Shown here: in pieces, positions 8,516 to 16,640 of the stretch
Position numbering within the stretch: position 1 is the stretch's first letter
How the letters are laid out: the number at the start of each line of letters is the position of its first letter
Origin: Hyphomicrobiales bacterium
GTDB lineage: Bacteria; Pseudomonadota; Alphaproteobacteria; Rhizobiales; JAJFHC01
NCBI GenBank assembly: GCA_021775835.1
Contig: JAJFHC010000200.1
Span: forward strand, 1-23,902
Length of the DNA stretch: 23,902 bases
Direction of reading: 5' to 3'
Program-made: the position numbers and the translations under genes
The notes under the pieces: model-generated
Told to the model about the DNA's origin: nothing
The model's database searches: none
The model's input: the letters and a program-made list of their open reading frames with translations, nothing else

Positions 8516-8986
8516 TCACTGAGCCAGTTCGTTGACGGTGAGTGAGGCGGGCGTCATGTCGACACGAGCATTGCCCAGACGTTTTCCTATGACGTCGCCA
8601 AGCGACACAGATTCCAGATAACTATGAATCTGCCTGCCAAGTTCATCCCACAGTTCATGGGTCACGCAACGCCCAGTCCCAATGCAACCATTGGGAACCT
8701 TGTTGACGCTGCACCGGGTAACTTTCAGCGGTTCGTCGACCGCGAGAACGATGTCTGAAATCCGCATGTCATCAACGCTATAGGCTAACGTATATCCTCC
8801 GCCTGGCCCTCTCGTGCTGTCGACAAGCTTGCCTTTGCGAAGTTTCGAAAAAAGCTGTTCCAGATAGGCCAACGAGATTTCTTGTCGTTCCGAGATGTCA
8901 CTCAACGTCACCGGCGCTCCATGTGAGTGGAGCGCGAGATCCGCCATGGCCATCACGGCGTATCGTCCCTTTGTCGAAAGTTTCAT
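8516..8986 (-). CDS. iscR: IscR-type Rrf2 family transcriptional regulator
   Basis: A 156-residue Rrf2 protein with an N-terminal winged helix (MKLSTKGRYAVMAMADLA, recognition region about 28-65 with the RGPGGGYTLA wing) and a cluster-binding loop. That loop holds C92, C101, C107 and H110. E. coli IscR uses C92, C98, C104 and H107, so the ligand set is kept but the first gap is longer (eight residues instead of five). It likely binds a [2Fe-2S] cluster and adjusts suf expression to cluster demand. It is the first gene of the operon, and the palindrome at 9186-9204 over the promoter fits autoregulation. RirA, another Rrf2 sensor of this order, is the main alternative, but the sequence start is IscR-like. 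Confidence 0.9.
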   Translation of the reverse strand: MKLSTKGRYAVMAMADLALHSHGAPVTLSDISERQEISLAYLEQLFSKLRKGKLVDSTRGPGGGYTLAYSVDDMRISDIVLAVDEPLKVTRCSVNKVPNGCIGTGRCVTHELWDELGRQIHSYLESVSLGDVIGKRLGNARVDMTPASLTVNELAQ

Positions 8987-9174
8987 CTCTAATTTCCCAA
9001 TCCTTGTTCGGAACGGAGTTCTTCCCGAAATCGGCTACAAATTTCCCATTTTCAAACACGCGATTCACGCAAAGCTTGCTTTTTGCCCCCCTGCCTGTGC
9101 TAAGAACAGCCGCGCGAATTTGCGTTCGGGAAAGCGGTAGCATTCGATCGTCTGTCTTGAACGATTCTAAACAG

Positions 9175-9203
9175 GATATAGATTTCCTGACTACAGGAGT
9201 CAA
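9175..9203 (-). promoter_or_regulatory. Predicted sigma-70 promoter of iscR and the suf operon
   Basis: On the minus strand the -35 hexamer TTGACT (9203-9198) is separated by exactly 17 bp from the -10 hexamer TATATC (9180-9175). The -35 matches consensus at five of six bases and the -10 at four of six. Transcription would start near 9168 and leave a leader of about 180 nt before the iscR ATG at 8986. The spacing and the overlapping palindrome make this the best promoter candidate in the window. Confidence 0.65.
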
Positions 9204-9204
9204 G
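9186..9204. promoter_or_regulatory. Rrf2-type operator overlapping the iscR promoter
   Basis: CTTGACTCCTGTAGTCAGG (minus strand) is a near-perfect palindrome: CTTGACT and AGTCAGG match at six of seven positions across a 5-bp centre. The core also reads TGA-N9-TCA, the iron-responsive operator form recognised by RirA in rhizobia. It covers the -35 element and part of the spacer, so binding should block RNA polymerase. IscR or RirA binding is inferred from the motif and location. Confidence 0.6.
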
Positions 9205-9346
9205 TATAGACATGGACGCAGTTATTGGTACTGCCGACTTGTCCTGTAGGCTGGAAAAACAGCAGCACTGTTGCTCACGGAACTCGATTCTGCTCCGTGT
9301 TTCAACGCATTGAGCGCTGTAGCAAACTAAAAGGTTTATACAAATT

Positions 9347-10000
9347 ATGCCCGAGGTGATTTTTAACGGACCGGCTGGCCGGCTTGAAGGACGGTATCAC
9401 CATAACAAGAAACCGAATTCTCCCATTGCGATTATTCTGCATCCACACCCGCAATTCGGCGGAACCATGAACAATCCGGTGGTGCATCAACTTTACTATT
9501 CCTTTGTCGCTCGGGATTTTTCGGTACTCCGCTTCAATTTTCGGGGAGTCGGCCGAAGTCAGGGCTATTTCGACAACGGCGCCGGCGAACTCTCAGACGC
9601 CGCCTCAGCTCTGGACTGGCTGCAGAACATCAACAAGGACGCCCGCACGTGCTGGATCGCCGGGTTTTCGTTTGGCTCTTGGATTGCCATGCAATTGCTG
9701 ATGCGCCGCCCGGAGATCGACGGATTCATCTCGGTGGCCCCTCCGGCAAACCTCTATGATTTCAGCTTTCTTGCACCGTGTCCGTCATCAGGCCTGATGG
9801 TCAACGGCGACTCGGATGCCGTTGTGCCCAGCGACGATGTCGGTAAATTGGTGGAGCGGCTAAAGACACAAAAAGGCATTGTGATCGATCACAACATCAT
9901 TCCAGGCGCCAACCACTTCTTTGAGAAAAAGACAGACGATCTCATCGAGACGGTCAATACCTATCTGGATAAAAGGCTGGTGGACGATCAGGCTGCCTGA
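9347..10000 (+). CDS. Alpha/beta hydrolase of unknown substrate (COG2945-like)
   Basis: A 217-residue single-domain alpha/beta hydrolase, small for the fold and without a lid domain or signal peptide. The N-terminal motif LHPHPQFGGTMNN (31-43) is typical of this subfamily. The likely catalytic triad is S108 in the elbow GFSFG, D157 in NGDSDAVVP, and H190 in GANHFF. An oxyanion-type FRGVGRS lies at about 65-71. The substrate is unknown. The start at 9347 has AAAAGG about 12 nt upstream, a long spacing. Its end overlaps the end of anmK on the other strand by 13 bp. Confidence 0.85.
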   Translation: MPEVIFNGPAGRLEGRYHHNKKPNSPIAIILHPHPQFGGTMNNPVVHQLYYSFVARDFSVLRFNFRGVGRSQGYFDNGAGELSDAASALDWLQNINKDARTCWIAGFSFGSWIAMQLLMRRPEIDGFISVAPPANLYDFSFLAPCPSSGLMVNGDSDAVVPSDDVGKLVERLKTQKGIVIDHNIIPGANHFFEKKTDDLIETVNTYLDKRLVDDQAA

Positions 10001-11106
10001 GTCGGGAAAAAATGGACACCGCCGGTCATCGGCTGCCCGACACCCGTTGTGCCGGGAAAAGTAATCGGCTGCCCCTTGAGACAGCGAACGGCCAGGTAGG
10101 CAAACGCCTGCGCTTCGATCGCGTCTCCGTCGAAGCCAAGCGCATCGCAATTGACGATATCACCTGAAAGGCACTCATCCAGAGCCGACATCAGGCTGGG
10201 ATTGCGCCGACCGCCGCCGCAAACGATCCACGTCTTGGGCACCGCCGGCAGGAACCTTTCCGCTGCCGCGACCGCACGCGCAGAAAACGCCGTCAGAGTT
10301 GCCGCTCCGTCTTCAGCAGATAGGCTGGAAACCGCATCGTAGTTAAAGTCCGCCCTGTCGAGCGACTTGGGGGGAGCAATATCAAAATACGGATGTGTCA
10401 ACAACCTATCAAGGCACTGATCATCAACCTGTCCCGCATCGGCGAGTTTGCCGTCAATGTCCATTGGAGATCCGGTGTGGAGGGCACTCCAGTCATCAAG
10501 CAAGCCGTTGCCCGGCCCTGTGTCAAACGCCAGTATCTCTTCATGCCCATTGATGCATGTAACGTTGGCCACACCACCGACATTCAGAAACGCGACCGGC
10601 AGCTCAATCCCGTGTGCCGCGGCCAGAGCGCGGTGGAACACCGGAACGAGTGGTGCACCCTGCCCGCCGGCCGCAACGTCGGCTGCACGCATGTCGGCCA
10701 TGACGTCAATCCCGATGTCACGCGAGAGCGCGGCTCCATCGCCAATCTGTACCGTAAGTCTTTCTTCGGGCCGATGCAGGACGGTTTGTCCGTGAAAACC
10801 GATAACATCGATGTCCCGGTGTGCCAGGCTGTTCTCCGCTAGGAATCCTTCGATGGCTTCAGCGTGAGCGCTCGTGATCCTTTGTTCTGCCTCATGCAAC
10901 TTGCCGCGCCGGTCCATCCGGTCGCTAAGACCGGTGGCATCCCTAACCGCGCTGACAATCAAGTCTCTGACGTCTTCATCGTAAGGCGCGCTGGAGGATT
11001 GTAGACACTCGACGACCGCTTCGCCGTCGGTGCGAACCAGGGCGACGTCGATCCCGTCCATGGACGTGCCACTCATCAGGCCGATGGCTGTGAAGATGCG
11101 AGTCAT
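9988..11106 (-). CDS. anmK: Anhydro-N-acetylmuramic acid kinase AnmK
   Basis: A 372-residue kinase that converts anhydro-N-acetylmuramic acid, from recycled or imported muropeptides, into MurNAc-6-phosphate with ATP. It shows the N-terminal phosphate loop [12 protein letters not shown] (9-20), [19 protein letters not shown] (147-155), [21 protein letters not shown] with the likely catalytic base at D195, VCGGGRRNP, and the C-terminal [14 protein letters not shown]. Length is normal for the family. The ATG at 11106 is used; the frame extends to a GTG at 11178, but the family begins at about the residues [13 protein letters not shown]. It is divergent from tyrS, with 96 bp between them, and has no murQ next to it here. 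Confidence 0.95.
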   Translation of the reverse strand: MTRIFTAIGLMSGTSMDGIDVALVRTDGEAVVECLQSSSAPYDEDVRDLIVSAVRDATGLSDRMDRRGKLHEAEQRITSAHAEAIEGFLAENSLAHRDIDVIGFHGQTVLHRPEERLTVQIGDGAALSRDIGIDVMADMRAADVAAGGQGAPLVPVFHRALAAAHGIELPVAFLNVGGVANVTCINGHEEILAFDTGPGNGLLDDWSALHTGSPMDIDGKLADAGQVDDQCLDRLLTHPYFDIAPPKSLDRADFNYDAVSSLSAEDGAATLTAFSARAVAAAERFLPAVPKTWIVCGGGRRNPSLMSALDECLSGDIVNCDALGFDGDAIEAQAFAYLAVRCLKGQPITFPGTTGVGQPMTGGVHFFPTQAA

Positions 11107-11202
11107 ACTTCTGCCCGTGCAATTGCTAATCGAAACTGGTACATGACCGTCGCTGAAGGAACAGTACAACTGAGACACTTAATAAAAAGGTACGGCAAGA
11201 CA

Positions 11203-12456
11203 ATGAGCGGGTTCAAGTCCGATTTCCTCCAGGTCATGGACCAACGGGGTTATATTCAGCAATGCACCGACGCCGACGCCCTCGACACGGCGGCCGACGC
11301 GCGTGTTGTGACGGCTTACATCGGCTTTGACTGCACGGCACCAAGCCTTCATGTGGGTAATCTGATCGGCATCATGATGCTGCGTAAACTGCAGCAGACA
11401 GGTCATCGGCCCATCGTTCTCATCGGCGGGGGAACCACCCGGGTCGGCGACCCCTCAGGCAAGGATGAATCCCGGCAGCTTCTCACCGATGCGCAAATCG
11501 ACGAGAACATCACAGGTATTCGCTCCGTTTTCTCCCGGTTTCTTTCCTTTGGAGATGGCCCGACAGACGCCATCATGGTCAACAACCGCGATTGGCTGGA
11601 CGAGATAAACTACATCGACTTCCTGCGCGATTACGGTCGGCATTTCTCGATCAATCGAATGCTGTCGTTCGATTCCGTCAAGCTGCGTCTAGACCGGGAA
11701 CAGCCACTGTCGTTCCTCGAATTCAATTACATGATTCTCCAAGCCTACGACTTCGTCGAACTGAGCCGTAAGTACGACTGCCATCTGCAGATGGGCGGAT
11801 CAGACCAATGGGGAAATATTGTCAACGGGATCGATCTCGCCAGACGTGTCGACCAGTCCGGATTGTTTGGCCTTACCACGGCTTTGCTGACCACATCGTC
11901 GGGCGCGAAAATGGGCAAGACCGCCGACGGCGCCGTCTGGCTTAACGACTCCATGCTGAGTTCATATGATTACTGGCAGTACTGGCGTAATACCGAAGAC
12001 GATGACATCGGGCGCTTCATGCGCTTGTTCACGGAAATTCCACTTGAGGAAATTACACGCCTCGAGGCGCTGGAAGGCCAGGAACTGAACGAGGCCAAAA
12101 AAATCCTGGCGACCGCAGCCACGGCTCTGGCACATGGACAGGATGCAGCACTTGCGGCGGAAAACACAGCCAAACAGACTTTTGAGCAAGGCCAGACGAG
12201 TACTGGATTGCCGACAGTGGACGTCAGCGCCCAGAGCCTGGAAGCTGGCATGGGATTGTTGACTGCACTCGTCGAGGCCGGCCTGTCCGCCTCAAACGGT
12301 GAAGCCAGACGCCTGGTGCGCGGTGGCGGTGTCAAGATCAACGACAACAAGATCGACGACGAACGCAGCACTGTCACGAATGAGCACTTGAGCGACAAAG
12401 GTGTCATAAAAGTCTCGGTCGGCAAGAAGAAGCACGTATTGCTGCGCCCGGTCTAG
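11203..12456 (+). CDS. tyrS: Tyrosyl-tRNA synthetase
   Basis: A 417-residue class I synthetase that charges tRNA-Tyr. The HIGH-type motif is HVGN (50-53) within [13 protein letters not shown]. The tyrosine-site block [11 protein letters not shown] lies at 196-206, and the KMSKS-type motif is KMGKT (236-240). The C-terminus has an S4 RNA-binding domain (around [16 protein letters not shown]). The frame opens at ATG 11143, but the ATG at 11203 gives the usual family N-terminus ([10 protein letters not shown]) and was chosen. A purine stretch (AAAAAGG) lies about 13 nt upstream of it. It is convergent with the AsmA-like gene, with only 22 bp between the stop codons. Confidence 0.95.
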   Translation: MSGFKSDFLQVMDQRGYIQQCTDADALDTAADARVVTAYIGFDCTAPSLHVGNLIGIMMLRKLQQTGHRPIVLIGGGTTRVGDPSGKDESRQLLTDAQIDENITGIRSVFSRFLSFGDGPTDAIMVNNRDWLDEINYIDFLRDYGRHFSINRMLSFDSVKLRLDREQPLSFLEFNYMILQAYDFVELSRKYDCHLQMGGSDQWGNIVNGIDLARRVDQSGLFGLTTALLTTSSGAKMGKTADGAVWLNDSMLSSYDYWQYWRNTEDDDIGRFMRLFTEIPLEEITRLEALEGQELNEAKKILATAATALAHGQDAALAAENTAKQTFEQGQTSTGLPTVDVSAQSLEAGMGLLTALVEAGLSASNGEARRLVRGGGVKINDNKIDDERSTVTNEHLSDKGVIKVSVGKKKHVLLRPV

Positions 12457-12478
12457 CTCAGACCGGAAGAGCGACGTG

Positions 12479-15400
12479 CTACCGGTCGTTGACCGGCTTG
12501 CTTCGGCGTTTTTTGGGCTTGCCGATTTTGGTTTCACTGCCGAATTCAAAGACTTTACGGAGAATACCTGGTGCAAGGGCCGACACCGGATTGATCTTAA
12601 CACGAGGGCTGTCGACATTGCCCTGGACGGCAAATGTAACGCCGAACACACCTTGCCCTTTGCCGCCTGTCAGTATGTCCCCGATCAGGGGGACATGGCT
12701 CACGAAGGAGTTCAGTGCATAGGCAGGAATGAGTGTCCCGCCGATGTTAATCTGGTCCTTGCGCGTATCGATGGTTCCCTGAGCACTGGCGCCGATGGCC
12801 GCTCCTTTCAGGAGGGCGTCCTCGATCTGCATGATGTTGCCCTTGGTCCGGAACGGTATCTTGAGGCTGTCAAATTCGAAGTCATTGTCCTCGCGTTTCC
12901 GACCGATTTGGGTTTCCCGTTTCGCGTTCGCGAATTCCTTCAACGCGTCTTCGTTTCGGACACTGAATCGCTTCAGTTTGAGTTCACCGACCCGCGCCCC
13001 GGTGCTTCCAACCGGGGCCAAAGTCAATTTCAGGCGGAAGTCGCCGCCGTCAATCTTGGAGTAGAGATTGGCCGCCCTGAGTATCCTGCCCGCATTGCCA
13101 GCGTCGATCCGCATCTGTCTTTTGCCGGTATCGTCGGCTCCAATGCGGGCCTTGAATGGTCGATCATCGGCAAGGGTACCGTCTATCTTCAAAATTTGTA
13201 TCGTATTCTTGCGCGACACCACAGAGAGTTTGATGTTGTGGGCGGTCTCGCCGTTAAAGGCATAGGCAGTGCCGACCTTTCCCGTCACGCGAACGGTGTC
13301 CGTTGCTCCCCCAGAACCTTGTTGAGACGCGCCCGACGAATGATCGCCACCGGAACGAAGTGTCTTTCTTAGAAGTGGCCGAACGTCAAACTTGGATGCC
13401 GCCAGGGTCAAGGCCAGAGCCTTGTTCTTGTCGCGCTTCCCCTTAAGGGACATTTTCGATGAACGTCCCAGAGATACCTGAGGCAGGTTTAAAGAAAGGA
13501 TCCGGCCACTTTCATTGATTGTCAGGCCACCCTTCATAGACAGATGCGCACCTGTCACGTTGAGATTCTTGAATTCTATTATCCCGGGTTTGAAGGTCAG
13601 ATCCATGTCTGCCTTATCCCCCTTGGTGCCGGATCTGTACCAGCCGATCGGTTCAAAGAACAATTTTGCCGACGACAGGTTCGCCGAGACGTGGGCCTTG
13701 CGAATATCGGGTCCACTTCCGGTTGCGACAACTTTGACAGTAGTCGCTCCACTCATGATATCGGAGAGGTCAATTCCAAGCCGCCTGCGTTGCTTGTCGG
13801 ATATCTTTGCGGTTAGTTCAAACCGGCTGGAATCTTTGCCCTTCGATTCAAATTTCTCCAACCAGATCAGCTTTGCGGGCACCCCATTCAGGGTAATACT
13901 CCCCCGACCTTTCAGAGACTCTTTGGTCACGTCCAGGGTCAGTTTGCCGCCATCGATATCCGCACTGGAGAACACATTGGGAAGCTTCAGGCCATCAATG
14001 CTTGCCTTCGCCTTCAATCCCACACGTTCCAGCGGCAGTTTCTTGAGAAGCGGAATGTCCATCGCAAGATTCACGGTCGCCTTCCCGCTTACTGTTTCAG
14101 GATCAAGGCCAAATTTTTTCATGTATCCCAAGGGCTCGTGATCAAGCACGTGAAGCACAGTGCGGGTCTCACCCTTAATGCTTGCGGTCACATGGCTCAT
14201 GGGGCCCTTGGGGCTCAGCTTGGGGATCGTGAATTGACCCTTGGTTACAACCAGCTTCTCCTTCTTCTTGCCCACCAGGACGTGCCCCGACTTGACGTCC
14301 AATGTGAAGTCATCGCCCCGTAACCGACCTCTGCCGGTGCCGCCCCGGATCACGGGAAGTTCCCCCAGATACCGGGATACAATGTTCTGGAAATCAAACA
14401 CCATGTCGATGTTGTCGTTGGGAATCGGCAAATCGTTCTTGGCGTTCACAAGGTCTTTTTCTGACAGGTCCACCTTGATCGAGGCCGTCGTAATGTCGCC
14501 TTCGAGTATGTTTTCAGCCAACCAGTCGCGGGCACCATCAGCCGCCTGCTTAGGCCACAATTTCATCAACAGCGAAAACGGGACATTCTTCATCCCGCCT
14601 TGCATCCGGATGGCTGGTGCATTTTCACCGTCTTGCACAGAACCCTGAAGACTTATTTCGGAATTTTTGGCGGCAATCCTGAACTGCTCAATATCGACTC
14701 GCCGCTCGGTAAGGTCAGCAGCCCCCTTCAGCGTCACAGTGTCAACGGCATGGATGCTCTTGTCTGCACCCTCCAAACCGATGGTTTTCGCTTCAAGTTC
14801 AAACCCCAGTGAATTGAGAGAATTCTCTGACCAATTGGGCAAAAAGAAGCCAACAAGCGATGTCTTGTTGTCTTCCACAATCAGATTCGTGTCGACAAAC
14901 CTCACGATTGTGTTTTCCGGTTCATAGACAAGGTTCACTTTACCGCTCGTGACGTTGAGCGGTTCCGTGATCAGTTCCGGAATCCCGACCGTTCCCGCAC
15001 CGGCGTCCAAACGGGCAGCAGCCGACAGAATCTTCCCGGACCGGTCCAATTCAAGAGAAGCCTCTCCCGTCATGGGGAGCGCCACTTGCGCAAATTCCGA
15101 CAGAACTGAAAGTTTCCCGGCAATCTGAGCAGGTACAAAATGGGAAATTTTCGAATTCAACCGGAACGTGTTTCGCGATTTGGCGTAATCGGCATTCAGG
15201 GTGACCTGCCATGGCGTCTTGCCGCTCACATTGATCGATCCGTCGAGGACAACGCCGTCTTCAGCCCGGCGGAACTCAAATTCCGTCTTGGGCGCGAACC
15301 ACAACGCATTATTGTTGTCGTCATACAGAGAAACCGCGGCCTCGCTTACCTTAACGTGATTAAAGTAGGACGCGGCACTGCCGCTGTTTGCCGGGGCGGT

Positions 15401-15895
15401 GAAAATCTCCAGAACCTTGTCGACAATCTGGCGTGCCGACACCGGCGTTTCGTCCTGGCTTTGCTCAGCCGTCTCCTGGTCTGTAAACCCCAGGGAGATG
15501 CTGCCATTCTTGTCGCGGCTAAGACGGATCCTCGGACCTATCAGTTCCAGCCGCGACGGCACGACATCGCCCTTCAGCAGAGCCAGTGAGCTTATTCCAA
15601 TCGCCGCCCTTGGTGCCCGGGCAAGAACCTCGCCACCGGCGCCCAGAACTTGCAAATCCTTCAGCCGGAACTGAAATATGCTGCCACTTGCGGTCTGCTC
15701 CACCACCGCGTCGCTAATCTTGATTTCAACGGTTTCCAGGCTATTGTTGAGGATGTTTTCGAGCGGATCCTTCAAATAGGCAAGCGAAACCGGACCGGAA
15801 GACAACCGCCAGAACAATATGCCTGCAAGGACCACGCCGACCAAAAACAGCCCGACGAAAACCTTTAACACGCCGCTGGTTATGCGCTTAATCAA
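12479..15895 (-). CDS. Giant AsmA/YhdP-like envelope protein
   Basis: A protein of about 1138 residues with one N-terminal membrane anchor (about residues 9-30) and a very long beta-rich periplasmic part. The C-terminal block around IPAYALNSFVSHVPLIGDIL, followed by GVFGVTFAVQGNVDSPRVKINP, is characteristic of the YhdP branch of AsmA-like proteins. These form hydrophobic-groove bridges thought to move phospholipids between inner and outer membranes. There is no ATG before the anchor: the frame opens just after an in-frame TGA at 15952-15950. Candidate starts are TTG 15949, GTG 15925 and TTG 15895. Only TTG 15895 has strong Shine-Dalgarno-like sequence (AGGGGACGAGGG), so I used it. It stands alone as a transcription unit, between tyrS and bcp. 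Confidence 0.85.
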   Translation of the reverse strand: MIKRITSGVLKVFVGLFLVGVVLAGILFWRLSSGPVSLAYLKDPLENILNNSLETVEIKISDAVVEQTASGSIFQFRLKDLQVLGAGGEVLARAPRAAIGISSLALLKGDVVPSRLELIGPRIRLSRDKNGSISLGFTDQETAEQSQDETPVSARQIVDKVLEIFTAPANSGSAASYFNHVKVSEAAVSLYDDNNNALWFAPKTEFEFRRAEDGVVLDGSINVSGKTPWQVTLNADYAKSRNTFRLNSKISHFVPAQIAGKLSVLSEFAQVALPMTGEASLELDRSGKILSAAARLDAGAGTVGIPELITEPLNVTSGKVNLVYEPENTIVRFVDTNLIVEDNKTSLVGFFLPNWSENSLNSLGFELEAKTIGLEGADKSIHAVDTVTLKGAADLTERRVDIEQFRIAAKNSEISLQGSVQDGENAPAIRMQGGMKNVPFSLLMKLWPKQAADGARDWLAENILEGDITTASIKVDLSEKDLVNAKNDLPIPNDNIDMVFDFQNIVSRYLGELPVIRGGTGRGRLRGDDFTLDVKSGHVLVGKKKEKLVVTKGQFTIPKLSPKGPMSHVTASIKGETRTVLHVLDHEPLGYMKKFGLDPETVSGKATVNLAMDIPLLKKLPLERVGLKAKASIDGLKLPNVFSSADIDGGKLTLDVTKESLKGRGSITLNGVPAKLIWLEKFESKGKDSSRFELTAKISDKQRRRLGIDLSDIMSGATTVKVVATGSGPDIRKAHVSANLSSAKLFFEPIGWYRSGTKGDKADMDLTFKPGIIEFKNLNVTGAHLSMKGGLTINESGRILSLNLPQVSLGRSSKMSLKGKRDKNKALALTLAASKFDVRPLLRKTLRSGGDHSSGASQQGSGGATDTVRVTGKVGTAYAFNGETAHNIKLSVVSRKNTIQILKIDGTLADDRPFKARIGADDTGKRQMRIDAGNAGRILRAANLYSKIDGGDFRLKLTLAPVGSTGARVGELKLKRFSVRNEDALKEFANAKRETQIGRKREDNDFEFDSLKIPFRTKGNIMQIEDALLKGAAIGASAQGTIDTRKDQINIGGTLIPAYALNSFVSHVPLIGDILTGGKGQGVFGVTFAVQGNVDSPRVKINPVSALAPGILRKVFEFGSETKIGKPKKRRSKPVNDR
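12482..12496. terminator. Candidate hairpin at the tyrS / AsmA-like gene junction
   Basis: CCGGTC-GTT-GACCGG is a 6-bp stem with a 3-nt loop, 26 bp after the tyrS stop and inside the last codons of the opposite gene. A further GACCGG at 12461-12466 could pair with the same CCGGTC. A run of six T follows 15 nt later (around 12510), too far for a classical terminator. It may still slow plus-strand transcription from tyrS. Confidence 0.3.
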
Positions 15896-16163
15896 GTGCC
15901 CTCGTCCCCTGGCGCGTAAAACCACATCTTTTTTGCGCGCACATCTCAATCAAACATGGCAAGAGTTAAAGAATATGCAAGGCGCCACAATATCTATTTT
16001 TCTTGAAACACAATTTAGAACGCCGCCATTTGGGCACCTGTCCATTTTCAGATTCAAAATGGCGTGCCGACAAGTCAATTGGCCGTAACATCAAAGTTGT
16101 AACGTCCAAGCAAACTTAACCCATGTTGAAACTATTTCCGAATTTGGACAAAAGGATGACGCG
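15896..16163. other. Divergent intergenic region between the AsmA-like gene and bcp
   Basis: About 268 bp carrying the control regions of two divergent genes. I find no convincing -35/-10 pair. It contains AT-rich stretches near 15960-16020, a nested inverted-repeat element at 16024-16068, and a one-mismatch CtrA-like site at 16116-16130. The Shine-Dalgarno AAGGA for bcp lies near 16150. No credible small gene was seen. Confidence 0.5.
16024..16068. repeat. Interleaved inverted repeats, pseudoknot-like arrangement
   Basis: CGCCATTT (16024-16031) pairs with AAATGGCG (16057-16064), and GGCAC (16033-16037) pairs with GTGCC (16064-16068). The order is A-B-A'-B', which in RNA is the layout of an H-type pseudoknot; the arms share one G. 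It lies about 95-140 nt before the bcp start codon. A role is not established, and it could also be DNA-level palindromes. Confidence 0.35.
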
Positions 16164-16640
16164 ATGAGCAGCAGTCCCCAAGCTGGCGACCCGGCCCCGG
16201 ACTTCACACTCCCCACAGACCAGGGTGACACCATTACATTGTCCCAGTATCGCGGCGGCAATGTCGTCGTGTACTTTTATCCAAAAGACGACACACCTGG
16301 CTGTACCAAGCAGGCCATCGCTTTTACCGATCATCTTTCTGCTTTCAAGGACGCCCATACGCTGGTTATCGGGGTTTCTGCCGATTCGGTCGCGAAACAT
16401 CTGAAATTCAAGGCCAAGCACGACCTCGAGATTGTTCTGGCCTCCGACGAAAAACATGAGGCGCTCGAACGTTACGGCGTTTGGGTGGAAAAAAACATGT
16501 ACGGGCGCAAGTACATGGGCATCGAGAGATCCACCTTTCTAATTGATAGGGACGGCAACATCGCAAATGTCTGGCGTAAAGTGAAAGTGCCGGGACATGT
16601 GGAAGAAGTTCTGTCGTCCGCCAAGGCGAGCGCCCTGTGA
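16164..16640 (+). CDS. bcp: Bcp/PrxQ-type peroxiredoxin with a single cysteine
   Basis: A 158-residue peroxiredoxin that reduces hydroperoxides. The peroxidatic C47 sits in PKDDTPGCTKQAIAF, with the usual Pro/Thr pocket. Many Bcp proteins have a resolving Cys five residues later (CxxxxC). Here that position is Ile, and C47 is the only cysteine in the protein. It should therefore work as a 1-Cys enzyme, needing an external thiol (glutathione, thioredoxin or another) to resolve the sulfenate. AAGGA is 9 nt upstream of the ATG. The stop codon overlaps the GTG of the next gene (GTGA), which implies translational coupling. Confidence 0.93.
   Translation: MSSSPQAGDPAPDFTLPTDQGDTITLSQYRGGNVVVYFYPKDDTPGCTKQAIAFTDHLSAFKDAHTLVIGVSADSVAKHLKFKAKHDLEIVLASDEKHEALERYGVWVEKNMYGRKYMGIERSTFLIDRDGNIANVWRKVKVPGHVEEVLSSAKASAL

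Larger units (their letters stand above)
8987..9346. other. Divergent intergenic region between iscR and the hydrolase gene
   Basis: A 360-bp stretch without a credible gene. It holds the iscR promoter and operator (9175-9204) and, if that promoter is used, an unusually long iscR leader of about 180 nt. The leader includes a separated inverted repeat, TTCCCGAA at 9022-9029 and TTCGGGAA at 9125-9132. For the plus-strand hydrolase gene only a weak promoter candidate is visible (TTGAAC 9157-9162 and TAGATT 9179-9184, spacer 16), which would overlap the iscR promoter. Confidence 0.6.

Noticed and set aside
8898..9203. Possible small minus-strand gene in the iscR leader (101 codons)
   Set aside because: It overlaps the start of iscR in another frame, begins within the predicted promoter, and has no recognisable features.
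9988..10000. 13-bp overlap of the convergent hydrolase and anmK genes
   Set aside because: Short tail-to-tail overlaps are common in compact genomes, and both proteins look complete.
16116..16130. Second CtrA-like site (TTAA-N7-TGAA) upstream of bcp
   Set aside because: It has one mismatch in the second half-site, and this level of match is expected by chance in AT-rich intergenic DNA.
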